DNA of 64,000 bases from Methylophilus sp. 14. Lineage in GTDB: Bacteria; Pseudomonadota; Gammaproteobacteria; Burkholderiales; Methylophilaceae. The DNA lies in NCBI RefSeq assembly GCF_015354345.1, contig NZ_JADKYS010000005.1, positions 100,654 through 164,653 of the forward strand, written 5' to 3'. Numbering within the stretch: the stretch's first letter is position 1; the number at the start of each line of letters is the position of its first letter. The position numbers and the translations under genes were made by a program. The notes under the pieces were generated by a model. That model was given only the letters and a program-made list of their open reading frames with translations. It was not told the origin of the DNA and did no database searches. Positions 31,253 to 39,311 of the stretch are shown in pieces.

Positions 31253-33244
31253 GTGACAACTTCAAAACAAAAAATTGCAGGCATCATTGCTTGCCTGCTG
31301 GGAGGTGCCAGCGCGCTTGCACTGGCCGAAGATAGCAACATTTTTACTTTAGGTGAGATTGTCGTCACCGCGCCTAAAAATCAGGATGCTGGCGTGATGA
31401 GTGACACATTACTGATCAACGACATGCGCAAATTTAACCGCGAAACCATCGGTTCCGCATTAAATCTGCTCCCTGGCATCACGCTGTCTAACAACAGCCG
31501 TAACGAGCAAATGATTTCTGTACGTGGCTACGATATCCGCCAGGTACCGTTGTTTATTGATGGGATTCCCGTATATGTGCCTTATGACGGCTATGTGGAT
31601 ATGGGCCGATTCACCACCTCTGACCTGGCGGCGATTCAGCTGTCCAAAGGCTACAGTTCCGTCTCCTTCGGCCCCAACACACTTGGCGGCGCAATTAACC
31701 TGGTTTCACGCAAGCCGACCAAAGCGCTGGAAGGCGATGCACGTATTGGTTATGGTCAGCAAAATACACATGAGGCCAACTTTAATATTGGCACCAACCA
31801 GGGCAATTGGTATGCACAAGCGGGCGTTAGTTACCGGGATAGCGATGGCTTTAGATTATCGAATGATTTCAAGCCAACAACCACAGAAAATGGTGGCAAG
31901 CGCGATAACTCACAGTATCAAGATAGCAAAGTATCACTGAAGTTTGGGATTACGCCTAACGATACCGATGAGTATGCGCTGTCTTACTATAAGCAAAATG
32001 GTGAAAAAGGGAACCCGACAATCACGGACAGCAGTCAGGGTGGCGTGCGCTACTGGAAGTGGCCTGAATGGGATAAGGAAAGTTTGTACTTTATTTCTAA
32101 AACTGCATTGGGCAACTATGAAACGGTCAAACTGCGCCTATTTGTTGATAAATTTGATAACACCCTAAAATCCTACACCGATGGTACCTATTCCGTGCCT
32201 AAAACCTCCGGCAGTGGCAGTGTCAGCACCGGAGTCAGTATCTATGATGATCGCACGCATGGCGCGATGGTTGAGTTCGAATCAACCAGAATCCAGAACA
32301 ACACACTACGCTTCTTTAGCCAATACAAGGTCGATAAACACAAAGGCATCGATGGCCTGGGAGTGACTGGAGAAAAGTTTGAAGACACCCTGCGTTCAAT
32401 CTCGCTGGAAGACGCCATACAGCTTGGCGACCGCACCACAGCCACTCTTGGGTTTGCGCACCATGAAATTGACCCAGACAAGGTATATAAAGTCGGTTCG
32501 AGCTACTCTCTACCCAAAGACCAGAAGGCGAATGACCCTCAAGCCGCGATTTCATTCCAATGGCGCCCTGACGTCGCTTTCTATGCCAGCGCTGCTCAAA
32601 AGACACGCTTGCCTACACTCAAAGACCGCTACTCTGCCCGCCTTGGCAACTACATCGAAAACCCGAGCCTGAAGCCTGAACAGGCACACAATTACGAAGT
32701 CGGCTACAAAGGCCAGCCTTGGTCTGGAGCCTCTGCGCAAATTGCAGTCTTCCAGAACGAAATTGAGGACAAAATACAGAGTGTGAACCTTAACGGTGCA
32801 GCCACCTGCTCACCGACCAATCAATGTCAGCAACAAAACGTCGGTGAAGTGCGTATCCGCGGCATAGAGTTGAGTCTGAACACACCACTGGGCGATCAAT
32901 GGCAATTAGGTGGCAACATCACTAATATGGATATCAAGAACCTGAAAGACGATACTAAAATTACCGGTGTGCCAGAAACCAAAATCACAACTAACCTGAC
33001 CTGGACACCTGTAAATGCAGTGAGCATTATTGGCTTTGCCGAATACAACAGCAGCCGCTGGGTGAGCAACACGGCCAAAATTGATGGGTTTACCATCATG
33101 AACCTCAAAGCCGCCTGGCAGCCTGTGACCAACCTGACAGCAGAAGTTGGCGTGAACAACCTCACAGATAAAAACTACTATTTGGACTTTGGCTTCCCTA
33201 ACCCGGGTCGCATGTGGTTTACCAACCTGAGCTACCTGTTTTAA
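31253..33244 (+). CDS. TonB-dependent outer-membrane receptor
   Basis: A 663-residue ligand-gated outer-membrane transporter. A signal peptide ends near residue 25 (ALALAE). The TonB box-like EIVVTAP lies at about 34-40, and a plug domain (about 45-160) has the typical SVRGYDIRQVPLFIDGIPV and GPNTLGGAINLVSRKP. The 22-strand barrel ends with the Phe-terminated WFTNLSYLF. The start is GTG with GAGAGGA upstream. It is first of a three-gene operon with a periplasmic binding protein (14 bases downstream) and a di-heme oxidoreductase. The ligand is unknown; a metal or metal complex is plausible from this company. Confidence 0.93.
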   Translation: MTTSKQKIAGIIACLLGGASALALAEDSNIFTLGEIVVTAPKNQDAGVMSDTLLINDMRKFNRETIGSALNLLPGITLSNNSRNEQMISVRGYDIRQVPLFIDGIPVYVPYDGYVDMGRFTTSDLAAIQLSKGYSSVSFGPNTLGGAINLVSRKPTKALEGDARIGYGQQNTHEANFNIGTNQGNWYAQAGVSYRDSDGFRLSNDFKPTTTENGGKRDNSQYQDSKVSLKFGITPNDTDEYALSYYKQNGEKGNPTITDSSQGGVRYWKWPEWDKESLYFISKTALGNYETVKLRLFVDKFDNTLKSYTDGTYSVPKTSGSGSVSTGVSIYDDRTHGAMVEFESTRIQNNTLRFFSQYKVDKHKGIDGLGVTGEKFEDTLRSISLEDAIQLGDRTTATLGFAHHEIDPDKVYKVGSSYSLPKDQKANDPQAAISFQWRPDVAFYASAAQKTRLPTLKDRYSARLGNYIENPSLKPEQAHNYEVGYKGQPWSGASAQIAVFQNEIEDKIQSVNLNGAATCSPTNQCQQQNVGEVRIRGIELSLNTPLGDQWQLGGNITNMDIKNLKDDTKITGVPETKITTNLTWTPVNAVSIIGFAEYNSSRWVSNTAKIDGFTIMNLKAAWQPVTNLTAEVGVNNLTDKNYYLDFGFPNPGRMWFTNLSYLF

Positions 33245-33258
33245 TCGGACCCATTGCC

Positions 33259-34551
33259 ATGACCAGCCGCCACCATCTTGCAAGTGCATTCAAAAAACTA
33301 CTTCTAGGCGGTGGCCTGCTACTGGCCAGCATGATTGCAACCGCCGCCGACAAGGTGGTAGTCATGACCAGCTATCCGCAGGAAATGATTTCGCAGTTTG
33401 AGGCCGCTTTTGAGCAACAGTTTCCAGAATACCGGCTGGAGGTATTGTGGAAACAATCGAATGACGCGTTAAGCTATCTCAACCAACACAAGGGTGAGGT
33501 GGATGTGTATTGGACACCGTCGCGGCAAAACTTTAGCCAGTTGGCGAAACAAGGTTTGTTGCAACAGCTAAACCCGTCATGGATACATGCACCTACCAGC
33601 TTACATAGCACCTTGCTCAATGACCCACAGGGCTTATATGCCGCGACTGAAATCGCAGGCCTGGGCATGGTGATTGCACCTGCTGCTTTTGAGAAAGCAA
33701 AGCTGCGCCCACCACAACACTGGCAAGACCTTGCTAACCCGGCACTGCAGGGCCAAATTGCGTTCCCGCTACCAAGCAAGGTTGGCTTTGCGACGGGCCT
33801 GATTGATGCCATGTTGCGTGGCCAATCATGGGCAGATGGCTGGGGCATGTTAACCAGAATCACTATGAATAGCCGCTTTATTGATAGCGCCTCAACCTTT
33901 ATCACCGACGAGGTGGCCAGCGGGCGGGCGATGGTCGGCCTGACCATGGACTTTTTTGCGGCATCGGCCATCGCCAAAGGTGCGCCGCTGCAATATCGCT
34001 ACCCGCCGATTGTGGCTTACTCCCCTGCCCACGTCGCTATTTTGCAACAAGCGCCGCACCAGGCGGCCGCTGAAGCGTTTGCACAGTTCACACTCTCGCC
34101 AGCCGGGCAGCGGTTATTATTTACGCCGGATATCCGCAAACTACCGGTCGACCCCGCCGTGTATGCCCAACGGCCTGCTGGCTACTTTAATCCTTATGCC
34201 GCCGCCACGTCCAAAGAAGACGCTGTGCGCGATGTGATTGCGCAGAATATCCTCAACACCTATTTCGAAGCCAGCCTGGTCAAACATCAGGCATTGCTGC
34301 AATCCCTGTTTGTGAATATTACTTTTGCGCGCCATTTAAAGCGTGATGTGGGCAGGATCAGCGATATCGAGCAACAATTGCTGCAACCTTTACTCACTGA
34401 GCAAGCGCTATTTTCAACCGAAAATATTGCCGCCTTCCAGGCCAGTCAAAGTGCTGAACGTGAAGCCTTGATCAAGCAGTGGTCTGACCTCGCTAAAACC
34501 CGCTACCAGGCAGCCGCCAATGCGCTGCAAGCTTTACTGGGCAGCCAGTAA
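33259..34551 (+). CDS. Periplasmic ABC-type substrate-binding protein (iron-type fold)
   Basis: A 430-residue exported binding protein. The signal runs to about residue 32 (LLLASMIATAAD). The mature start DKVVVMTSYPQEMISQFEAAF and the following EVDVYWTPSR, LGMVIAPAAFEKA and GQIAFPLPSKVGFATG segments match class II binding proteins of the Fe3+/spermidine group. About 100 helical residues beyond the usual end (about 330-430) are unusual. ATG 33259 is chosen, since the longer frame would overlap the receptor. No ABC permease or ATPase lies nearby, so partners are elsewhere or the protein acts as a periplasmic carrier. Confidence 0.8.
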   Translation: MTSRHHLASAFKKLLLGGGLLLASMIATAADKVVVMTSYPQEMISQFEAAFEQQFPEYRLEVLWKQSNDALSYLNQHKGEVDVYWTPSRQNFSQLAKQGLLQQLNPSWIHAPTSLHSTLLNDPQGLYAATEIAGLGMVIAPAAFEKAKLRPPQHWQDLANPALQGQIAFPLPSKVGFATGLIDAMLRGQSWADGWGMLTRITMNSRFIDSASTFITDEVASGRAMVGLTMDFFAASAIAKGAPLQYRYPPIVAYSPAHVAILQQAPHQAAAEAFAQFTLSPAGQRLLFTPDIRKLPVDPAVYAQRPAGYFNPYAAATSKEDAVRDVIAQNILNTYFEASLVKHQALLQSLFVNITFARHLKRDVGRISDIEQQLLQPLLTEQALFSTENIAAFQASQSAEREALIKQWSDLAKTRYQAAANALQALLGSQ

Positions 34552-34557
34552 GCCGCC

Positions 34558-35883
34558 ATGCACGCCACAATACGCATACTGTTGTACTGCCTGTTGGTCC
34601 AGACAGCCTATGCGCATGAGACAACCAGCCCCAGCCCGCCACCTCTGCGCACCGCTGACGCCTACACCCAACCAGTTGACGGACTATTGGCAGATACTAA
34701 AGCCTTAAGTGCATTCCAGGCCGGACGCACGCTATTTCGCCAGGTGTGGACGATTCCCGGGGGCGAAGACAGCCGCTTTAGCGGACTAGGTCCGTTGTAT
34801 AACCGTTTTTCGTGTGTGGCCTGCCATCCTGGCAATGGCCGTGGTTTTGCGCCTGATGGCCCCCACCAGTCGATGAAAGCCATGCTAGTAAGGCTTAGCG
34901 TGGCTGTCCCGCAACATGGCAACCTGCCGCATCCGGTCTATGGCGACCAGCTTAATGAGTTTGGTATTCCCGGCCTAGCGGGCGAAGGTATTGCCCAAAT
35001 AGACTATGACCCCGTCAGCATCACCTTTGCAGATGGCGAGGTGATGACGTTGCGGCGCCCCACTCTCCGCTTTAGCGAGCTGGCTTACGGCCCGCTCGGC
35101 CAGATACAAACATCGCCCCGTATTGCACCCGCGGTGTTTGGGTTGGCAGTGCTAGCAAGCATCAGCGATGAAGATATTTTGCGGCAAACACAACGCCGAA
35201 AACCCGCAGGCATTGCAGGTCGACCAAATCGTGTATGGGATATCGCACAACAAAAAACCGTCATAGGAAAGTTTGGCTGGAAGGCCAATGTGCCTAATCT
35301 GCGGCAACAGATTGCCAGTGCTTTTCACGGTGACTTAAGTATTACTTCCAGCCTGTTTCCGCAGGAAAATTGTACGCCTCAACAAGCCATCTGCCTTAGC
35401 CAAGCCAGCCAGTTGCCCGAGCTCACTGATCAGCAATTAGACGACATCCAGTTCTACCTGCGTGCCCTGGCAGTACCACCCCCAGCCTCGCCCACCGCGC
35501 AAATCAACCGTGGTGCGGCCTTGTTCAAACGGGCGCAGTGTATTGAATGCCATACTGACCAGCTACGCACCAGCCAGGCGATACGCGCATCATCGCACAC
35601 GCCTTATACCGACCTGTTACTGCATGATATGGGCGACGGATTGGCAGATCATCGGCCAGACTTTTTAGCCAACGGACGTGAATGGCGTACGCCACCGTTA
35701 TGGGGTATTGGCTTAGCCAAAACCGTGCATGCCAATGCGGGATTTTTGCACGATGGCCGCGCCAGAGACTTGCAGGAGGCGATTTTATGGCACGGCGGCG
35801 AGGCGGATAGCGCCCGTGAACGTTTTATGCGCTTGAACAAAGAAGACCGCGCCGCTCTGCTACAGTTTCTGGAGTCCCTTTAA
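34558..35883 (+). CDS. Di-heme c-type oxidoreductase (DUF1111, MauG-like)
   Basis: A 441-residue exported protein with two heme c sites: CVACH near residue 82 (NRFSCVACHPGNGRG) and CIECH near residue 325 (RAQCIECHTDQ). The N-terminal signal ends near residue 20 (TAYAHE). Family parts include GIPGLAGEGIAQIDYD, GRFGWKAN-like GKFGWKANVPNLRQQ, and WRTPPLWGIGLAKTVHANAGFLHDGRARDLQEAI. These are sometimes labelled thiol oxidoreductases and are related to cytochrome c peroxidase/MauG. It starts 6 bases after the binding protein, so redox change of an imported ligand in the periplasm is a reasonable guess. Confidence 0.88.
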   Translation: MHATIRILLYCLLVQTAYAHETTSPSPPPLRTADAYTQPVDGLLADTKALSAFQAGRTLFRQVWTIPGGEDSRFSGLGPLYNRFSCVACHPGNGRGFAPDGPHQSMKAMLVRLSVAVPQHGNLPHPVYGDQLNEFGIPGLAGEGIAQIDYDPVSITFADGEVMTLRRPTLRFSELAYGPLGQIQTSPRIAPAVFGLAVLASISDEDILRQTQRRKPAGIAGRPNRVWDIAQQKTVIGKFGWKANVPNLRQQIASAFHGDLSITSSLFPQENCTPQQAICLSQASQLPELTDQQLDDIQFYLRALAVPPPASPTAQINRGAALFKRAQCIECHTDQLRTSQAIRASSHTPYTDLLLHDMGDGLADHRPDFLANGREWRTPPLWGIGLAKTVHANAGFLHDGRARDLQEAILWHGGEADSARERFMRLNKEDRAALLQFLESL

Positions 35884-35886
35884 CGC

Positions 35887-36810
35887 TTACATCAACACAA
35901 AGTCTTTAGGCTGTGGTGAAGGCGGTATATCACTCTCGCGCAACGCTTCCTTGAGGTCAATTTCTATCATATCGGTCAAGGCATTAATCGGTAAGGCATT
36001 GGCGCCCAACGAAAAAGGTTCTTCCAGCTCATTACCCAAGGCATCGAGGCCAAACAGAGTATAGGCTGCCAGCGCGGTCACAAACGGCGTCGCCCAACCA
36101 AGGGTATTGGCAAAACAAAACGGGAGCAAAAAACAAAAGGTATAAGCGGTTCTATGCAGCAACAGCGTATAACCAAACGGGATAGGCGTATTCTGGATAC
36201 GCTCGCAAGACGCCTGCGCAAGCGCCAGCTTTTGCAACAACTCATCCAGCATTTGAAACTGGATCACTTCGATTTGTTGGTTGCGCAAAGCCTCTACCAG
36301 TAACTGCTGCATGGCGCGCAAAATGACTTCTGGTGGATTGCGGCTGGTACGCACAGACTGATAAAGCGTCTCTGGCAGCATGGCCTGTAGCTTGAATGAT
36401 GAGCTGGCCGGGCGTAGCTGGATCAATAATGCGTGCGCATAGGCAATGCCATATTTCAACAGGCTTTGGCGCTGGCTGCTGATCGCGCTACCGGGCTCAT
36501 CCAGCACCACACTCAAACGCCCCAGGCTTCTGCAAGTCAGTACAAACTCGCCCCAGATTTTACGTGCCTCCCACCAGCGCTCATAACAGGCATTGTTTCT
36601 AAAAGCGAGAAAAATGGACAAGGTGATTCCCAGCAAGGCAAATGGCCCGCCATCAAATTTAGGCAACCAGTCTGGCCTGAAGGTATACACCGACACCACC
36701 GCCGCAGATAATGTCGCTACAAATACCAGCAGCGGCATGATTCTGAGCACAATTGAGCCTTTAATAATAAAAAACAGCTCAAACAAATGGGGTCTGGATC
36801 TGACGATCAA
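35887..36810 (-). CDS. Bestrophin family anion channel-like protein
   Basis: A 307-residue inner-membrane protein of the bestrophin/RFP-TM family. The hallmark stretch is SIFLAFRNNACYERWWEARKIWG (about 68-90; FRNN-x-x-x-x-R-W-W-E), with a C-terminal PFCFANTLGWATPFVTALAAY helix and the ELEEPFSLGANALPINAL motif. Prokaryotic members form pentameric ion channels. The start is TTG at 36810, supported by GGAGG six bases before it. It is convergent with the di-heme gene, with a 3-base spacer. Confidence 0.92.
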   Translation of the reverse strand: MIVRSRPHLFELFFIIKGSIVLRIMPLLVFVATLSAAVVSVYTFRPDWLPKFDGGPFALLGITLSIFLAFRNNACYERWWEARKIWGEFVLTCRSLGRLSVVLDEPGSAISSQRQSLLKYGIAYAHALLIQLRPASSSFKLQAMLPETLYQSVRTSRNPPEVILRAMQQLLVEALRNQQIEVIQFQMLDELLQKLALAQASCERIQNTPIPFGYTLLLHRTAYTFCFLLPFCFANTLGWATPFVTALAAYTLFGLDALGNELEEPFSLGANALPINALTDMIEIDLKEALRESDIPPSPQPKDFVLM

Positions 36811-36973
36811 GGGAAGCCTCCTGCCTGGCGAACCATGGCGATAATGTTATACTCGATAGTCTGTAGTCTATCTGCCAGTGGTCGGCCTGCATGTGTGAAA
36901 AAGACAGGGGAAACCACTGGTTTAGCATTTTTTGTCGTCTGTGCCGTGCACCACCAGCGAATGGATAAACATC

Positions 36974-37420
36974 ATGTTGAAATGGAAAGATATTCTCAAA
37001 CTGGCCAGGGAAGGTAACCTGGCACCCGATCACAAATTACAGAAATCCATCCGCGCCTGGCGTGAGATTCTGGATGATGAAGTATTTGCGATCACCCGCC
37101 TGAGTGCAACCGAACGGCCGTTTTCTTCTGAAATGTGTGTCGCGTTTACGCCGGGGCGCTACGCCTGCACCTGCTGTGAGCAAGTGCTGTTTGATTCTGG
37201 GCAGAAATTTGAATCTGCCTCAGGCTGGCCCTCATTTGACCAACCGCTGGCCAGCAATGCGATTGCCTACTTTGCCGACGAGAGCCATGGCATGCAGCGC
37301 ATAGAAGTGAAATGTAATGTCTGTGACGCGCATCTGGGGCACGTGTTCCCCGATGGCAAAACAGAAAGTGGCTTGCGTTATTGCATTAACGGTAAAGCCA
37401 TTACGTTTGCCGCCAATTAA
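36974..37420 (+). CDS. msrB: Peptide-methionine (R)-S-oxide reductase MsrB
   Basis: Repairs methionine-R-sulfoxide in oxidised proteins; cytosolic, 148 residues. Two Cys pairs for zinc are visible (CTCC in YACTCCEQVLFDSGQKFES and CNVC in VKCNVCDAHLGHVF). The catalytic Cys is in GLRYCINGKAI. An Arg/Lys-rich N-terminal helix of about 35 residues precedes the domain. ATG 36974 is chosen. It is convergent with the catalase-family gene, which fits an oxidative-defence neighbourhood. Confidence 0.95.
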   Translation: MLKWKDILKLAREGNLAPDHKLQKSIRAWREILDDEVFAITRLSATERPFSSEMCVAFTPGRYACTCCEQVLFDSGQKFESASGWPSFDQPLASNAIAYFADESHGMQRIEVKCNVCDAHLGHVFPDGKTESGLRYCINGKAITFAAN

Positions 37421-37426
37421 ACCTCG

Positions 37427-37462
37427 CAAAAAAATGCGCGGCTGTAATAACCAGCCGCGCAT
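37427..37462 (-). terminator. Strong terminator between msrB and catalase-family gene
   Basis: An 11-bp perfect stem ATGCGCGGCTG with CAGCCGCGCAT and a 7-base loop. Read on the minus strand it is followed by seven T residues, so it ends the catalase-family transcript; the stem may also slow msrB transcription. Confidence 0.88.
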
Positions 37463-37477
37463 GACTCACTGTAAAAC

Positions 37478-38467
37478 TTAATGCGCTAAACGTCTGCCAA
37501 AACTCACAGCATAAGCGGTTGGCCGTGCCAGCAAGATAGGATCCTGGCTAGGGGCAATGCCATCAGTCAGTTGCAGCGGGTTAAACATAATCGGTTTTTC
37601 TGCTGCTTTGCTGTCTGCCACCGCTTTATTTAAAGTCAGCGTACCCAACTCTACGGTTTTGCGGCTTTCTGGCCATACCACCGTCGCATTATTCACCTCA
37701 TCACCCGGCTCAGCCAATTGCAGCAATATTTTGTACTGCACGCCTTTGGCCTGCACGCGCTCAACAATGTCTGTCATCAGGTAATCGGGGGACGCTTTAT
37801 CAGCGACTTCCTGACTTAAATATTGTGCGCCAGCCACCGGCACAATCTGGTAGCGGCCATACACTGCTTTGCCTGCTGCATTGGTAAATTGAAACGCATT
37901 CACCCCAAAAAATGGCTGCGTGGCAAAACTCACCGGCGCTGGTTTGGGTGTGGTGACAAATTTAAGCGCTGCCGGATGCGATCCTAAAAACTGCTCCACC
38001 GGGCTAGGTTTAGCCGTGCTGCCTTGCGAATCACGTACCGCATTGAGCAAACCCAAAAAGTCCTCGGGCGTGGCAGCCGGAAAGCCATTCACAGAAATAC
38101 TCACAATGTCAGTCGCTGTGCCATCTGGCAATTGAAATCGGATGGCGATGCCTTTAGGAAAAGCATTACCGTTCGCATCGGGGATATTAGGCACGCCCGT
38201 GGCATTAGAAAAACGTACCAGTACTGGCGACGCTTTCTGGAAATGCGCGGCCTGGCTAATCCCGGCTGCCTGCGCAGTTGGTGTAAATGTGCCTTCTACC
38301 ATCACACCCTTGGCATGGTTGGCGCGATAACCCGCATGTGGCCCACCAGACAAAGTCGTTAAAGTATCCACCAACTGCTCGGTCACCGGTTTATCATCCG
38401 CCAGAGCGGGATGGGCTGCGGTGAGTGACGCGGCAAATAACAGACTGACAACGGCGCTTAATTTCAT
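37478..38467 (-). CDS. Periplasmic catalase-family peroxidase (SrpA-like)
   Basis: A 329-residue exported member of the small catalase-related family. A signal peptide ends at about residue 23 (AHPALADD). The mini-catalase core has the distal His in YRANHAKGVMVEGTFTP, RFSNATGVPNIPDANG and PKGIAIRFQLPDG; the proximal Tyr lies in the C-terminal ARPTAYAVSFGRRLAH. Such enzymes reduce peroxides and some organic hydroperoxides. ATG 38467 has AAGGGA six bases upstream; ATG 38473 is too close to it. It lies downstream of an OhrR-like regulator on the same strand. Confidence 0.9.
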   Translation of the reverse strand: MKLSAVVSLLFAASLTAAHPALADDKPVTEQLVDTLTTLSGGPHAGYRANHAKGVMVEGTFTPTAQAAGISQAAHFQKASPVLVRFSNATGVPNIPDANGNAFPKGIAIRFQLPDGTATDIVSISVNGFPAATPEDFLGLLNAVRDSQGSTAKPSPVEQFLGSHPAALKFVTTPKPAPVSFATQPFFGVNAFQFTNAAGKAVYGRYQIVPVAGAQYLSQEVADKASPDYLMTDIVERVQAKGVQYKILLQLAEPGDEVNNATVVWPESRKTVELGTLTLNKAVADSKAAEKPIMFNPLQLTDGIAPSQDPILLARPTAYAVSFGRRLAH

Positions 38468-38591
38468 CTTCATTCCCTTCGGTTAAAAAGTGTTCCCATT
38501 AAAAAATTATTTCTAGGTTGATAACGCAAAATTAAATCGTGCACTACTTAAATGTCAAAAAAATGAAACCCCTGTTTTTAGGCCCTGAGGC

Positions 38592-39044
38592 TCAGGCAAC
38601 GTGCTGAATCAAATGATTGCGCAAGCTATCCAGGCGCTCACGCAATGCACCCAGCTCCTCCAGTGAACAGCCCATGGCACACAGCATGTCATCCATAATG
38701 CCTGCCGCTTGCTGGCGCAATTGCCGCCCTGACTCAGTCAGGCAAATAATCACCTGGCGCTCATCCTGGCTGGAGCGCACACGCTGCAACAGTTCCGCCA
38801 CTTCCAGCCGCTTTAACAAAGGCGTTAAGGTGGCTGAGTCGAGAAACAGCTGCTCACCAATATCACTGACGGTGCGCTGATCGCCTTCCCACAATACCAG
38901 CATGACCAGGTACTGTGAATAAGTGAGATCCAGCTTTTTTAACAATGGCCGGTACACCTTGTTAATCGCCAGCGACAGCGAATATACCGAAAAGCATAAC
39001 TGCTCTTGCAATACCGGTGTTTTATTTTTGACTGGCTCATTCAT
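38592..39044 (-). CDS. MarR/OhrR-type redox-sensing regulator
   Basis: A 150-residue winged-helix regulator. The OhrR hallmark is an N-terminal reactive Cys in QLCFSVYSLSLAINKVYRPLL (Cys about 17), followed by LDLTYSQYLVMLVLWE, the recognition region DSATLTPLLKRLE and the wing SSQDERQVIICLT. OhrR proteins leave DNA when this Cys is oxidised by organic peroxide. The usual target ohr is not seen; the nearest same-strand gene is the catalase-family peroxidase 118 bases downstream. A palindrome 14 bases upstream suggests autoregulation. Confidence 0.9.
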   Translation of the reverse strand: MNEPVKNKTPVLQEQLCFSVYSLSLAINKVYRPLLKKLDLTYSQYLVMLVLWEGDQRTVSDIGEQLFLDSATLTPLLKRLEVAELLQRVRSSQDERQVIICLTESGRQLRQQAAGIMDDMLCAMGCSLEELGALRERLDSLRNHLIQHVA

Positions 39045-39057
39045 ATGTTTCGATTAT

Positions 39058-39073
39058 AAATAGCACGCTATTT
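39058..39073. promoter_or_regulatory. Probable MarR/OhrR operator
   Basis: AAATAGC-AC-GCTATTT is a perfect 16-bp inverted repeat, 14 bases ahead of the regulator start, followed by another TAATAGC half. Position and style fit a MarR-type operator. Confidence 0.6.
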
Positions 39074-39093
39074 AATAGCAATATATTTAAAAC

Positions 39094-39165
39094 TTATTTA
39101 TGAAAATAATTAATCACATAGTGCACAATGAAATTAGCTTTTTTATGCATTCTGATCTGGCTCAT
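39094..39165 (-). CDS. Possible 23-residue small protein
   Basis: ATG 39165 is preceded by CAGGAG with a six-base spacer, a very good ribosome site, and the frame runs 23 codons to TAA. The peptide MSQIRMHKKANFIVHYVINYF ends in H-K and is basic with a hydrophobic, aromatic C-terminal half. It has no resemblance to PqqA. It sits upstream of the MarR gene on the same strand, so it could be a leader peptide or a membrane-active small protein. Without comparison, expression is uncertain. Confidence 0.35.
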   Translation of the reverse strand: MSQIRMHKKANFIVHYVINYFHK

Positions 39166-39262
39166 AACAATCTCCTGTAGGGTTATGTGACCATCATAAG
39201 CGGGTTGGTTTGTGAAATAAAGTTGAATGTTTTAATGGCATCCATTAACAAAATTAATCACC

Positions 39263-39294
39263 AAACAAAAAAGCCTCACCATAAGGTGAGGCTT
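39263..39294 (-). terminator. Terminator of the hemoglobin-cupredoxin-EAL operon
   Basis: Perfect stem AAGCCTCACC with GGTGAGGCTT and a 4-base loop, followed on the minus strand by TTTTTTGTTT, just after the EAL gene stop. Confidence 0.9.
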
Positions 39295-39311
39295 GTGTAT
39301 CACTCAACTGC

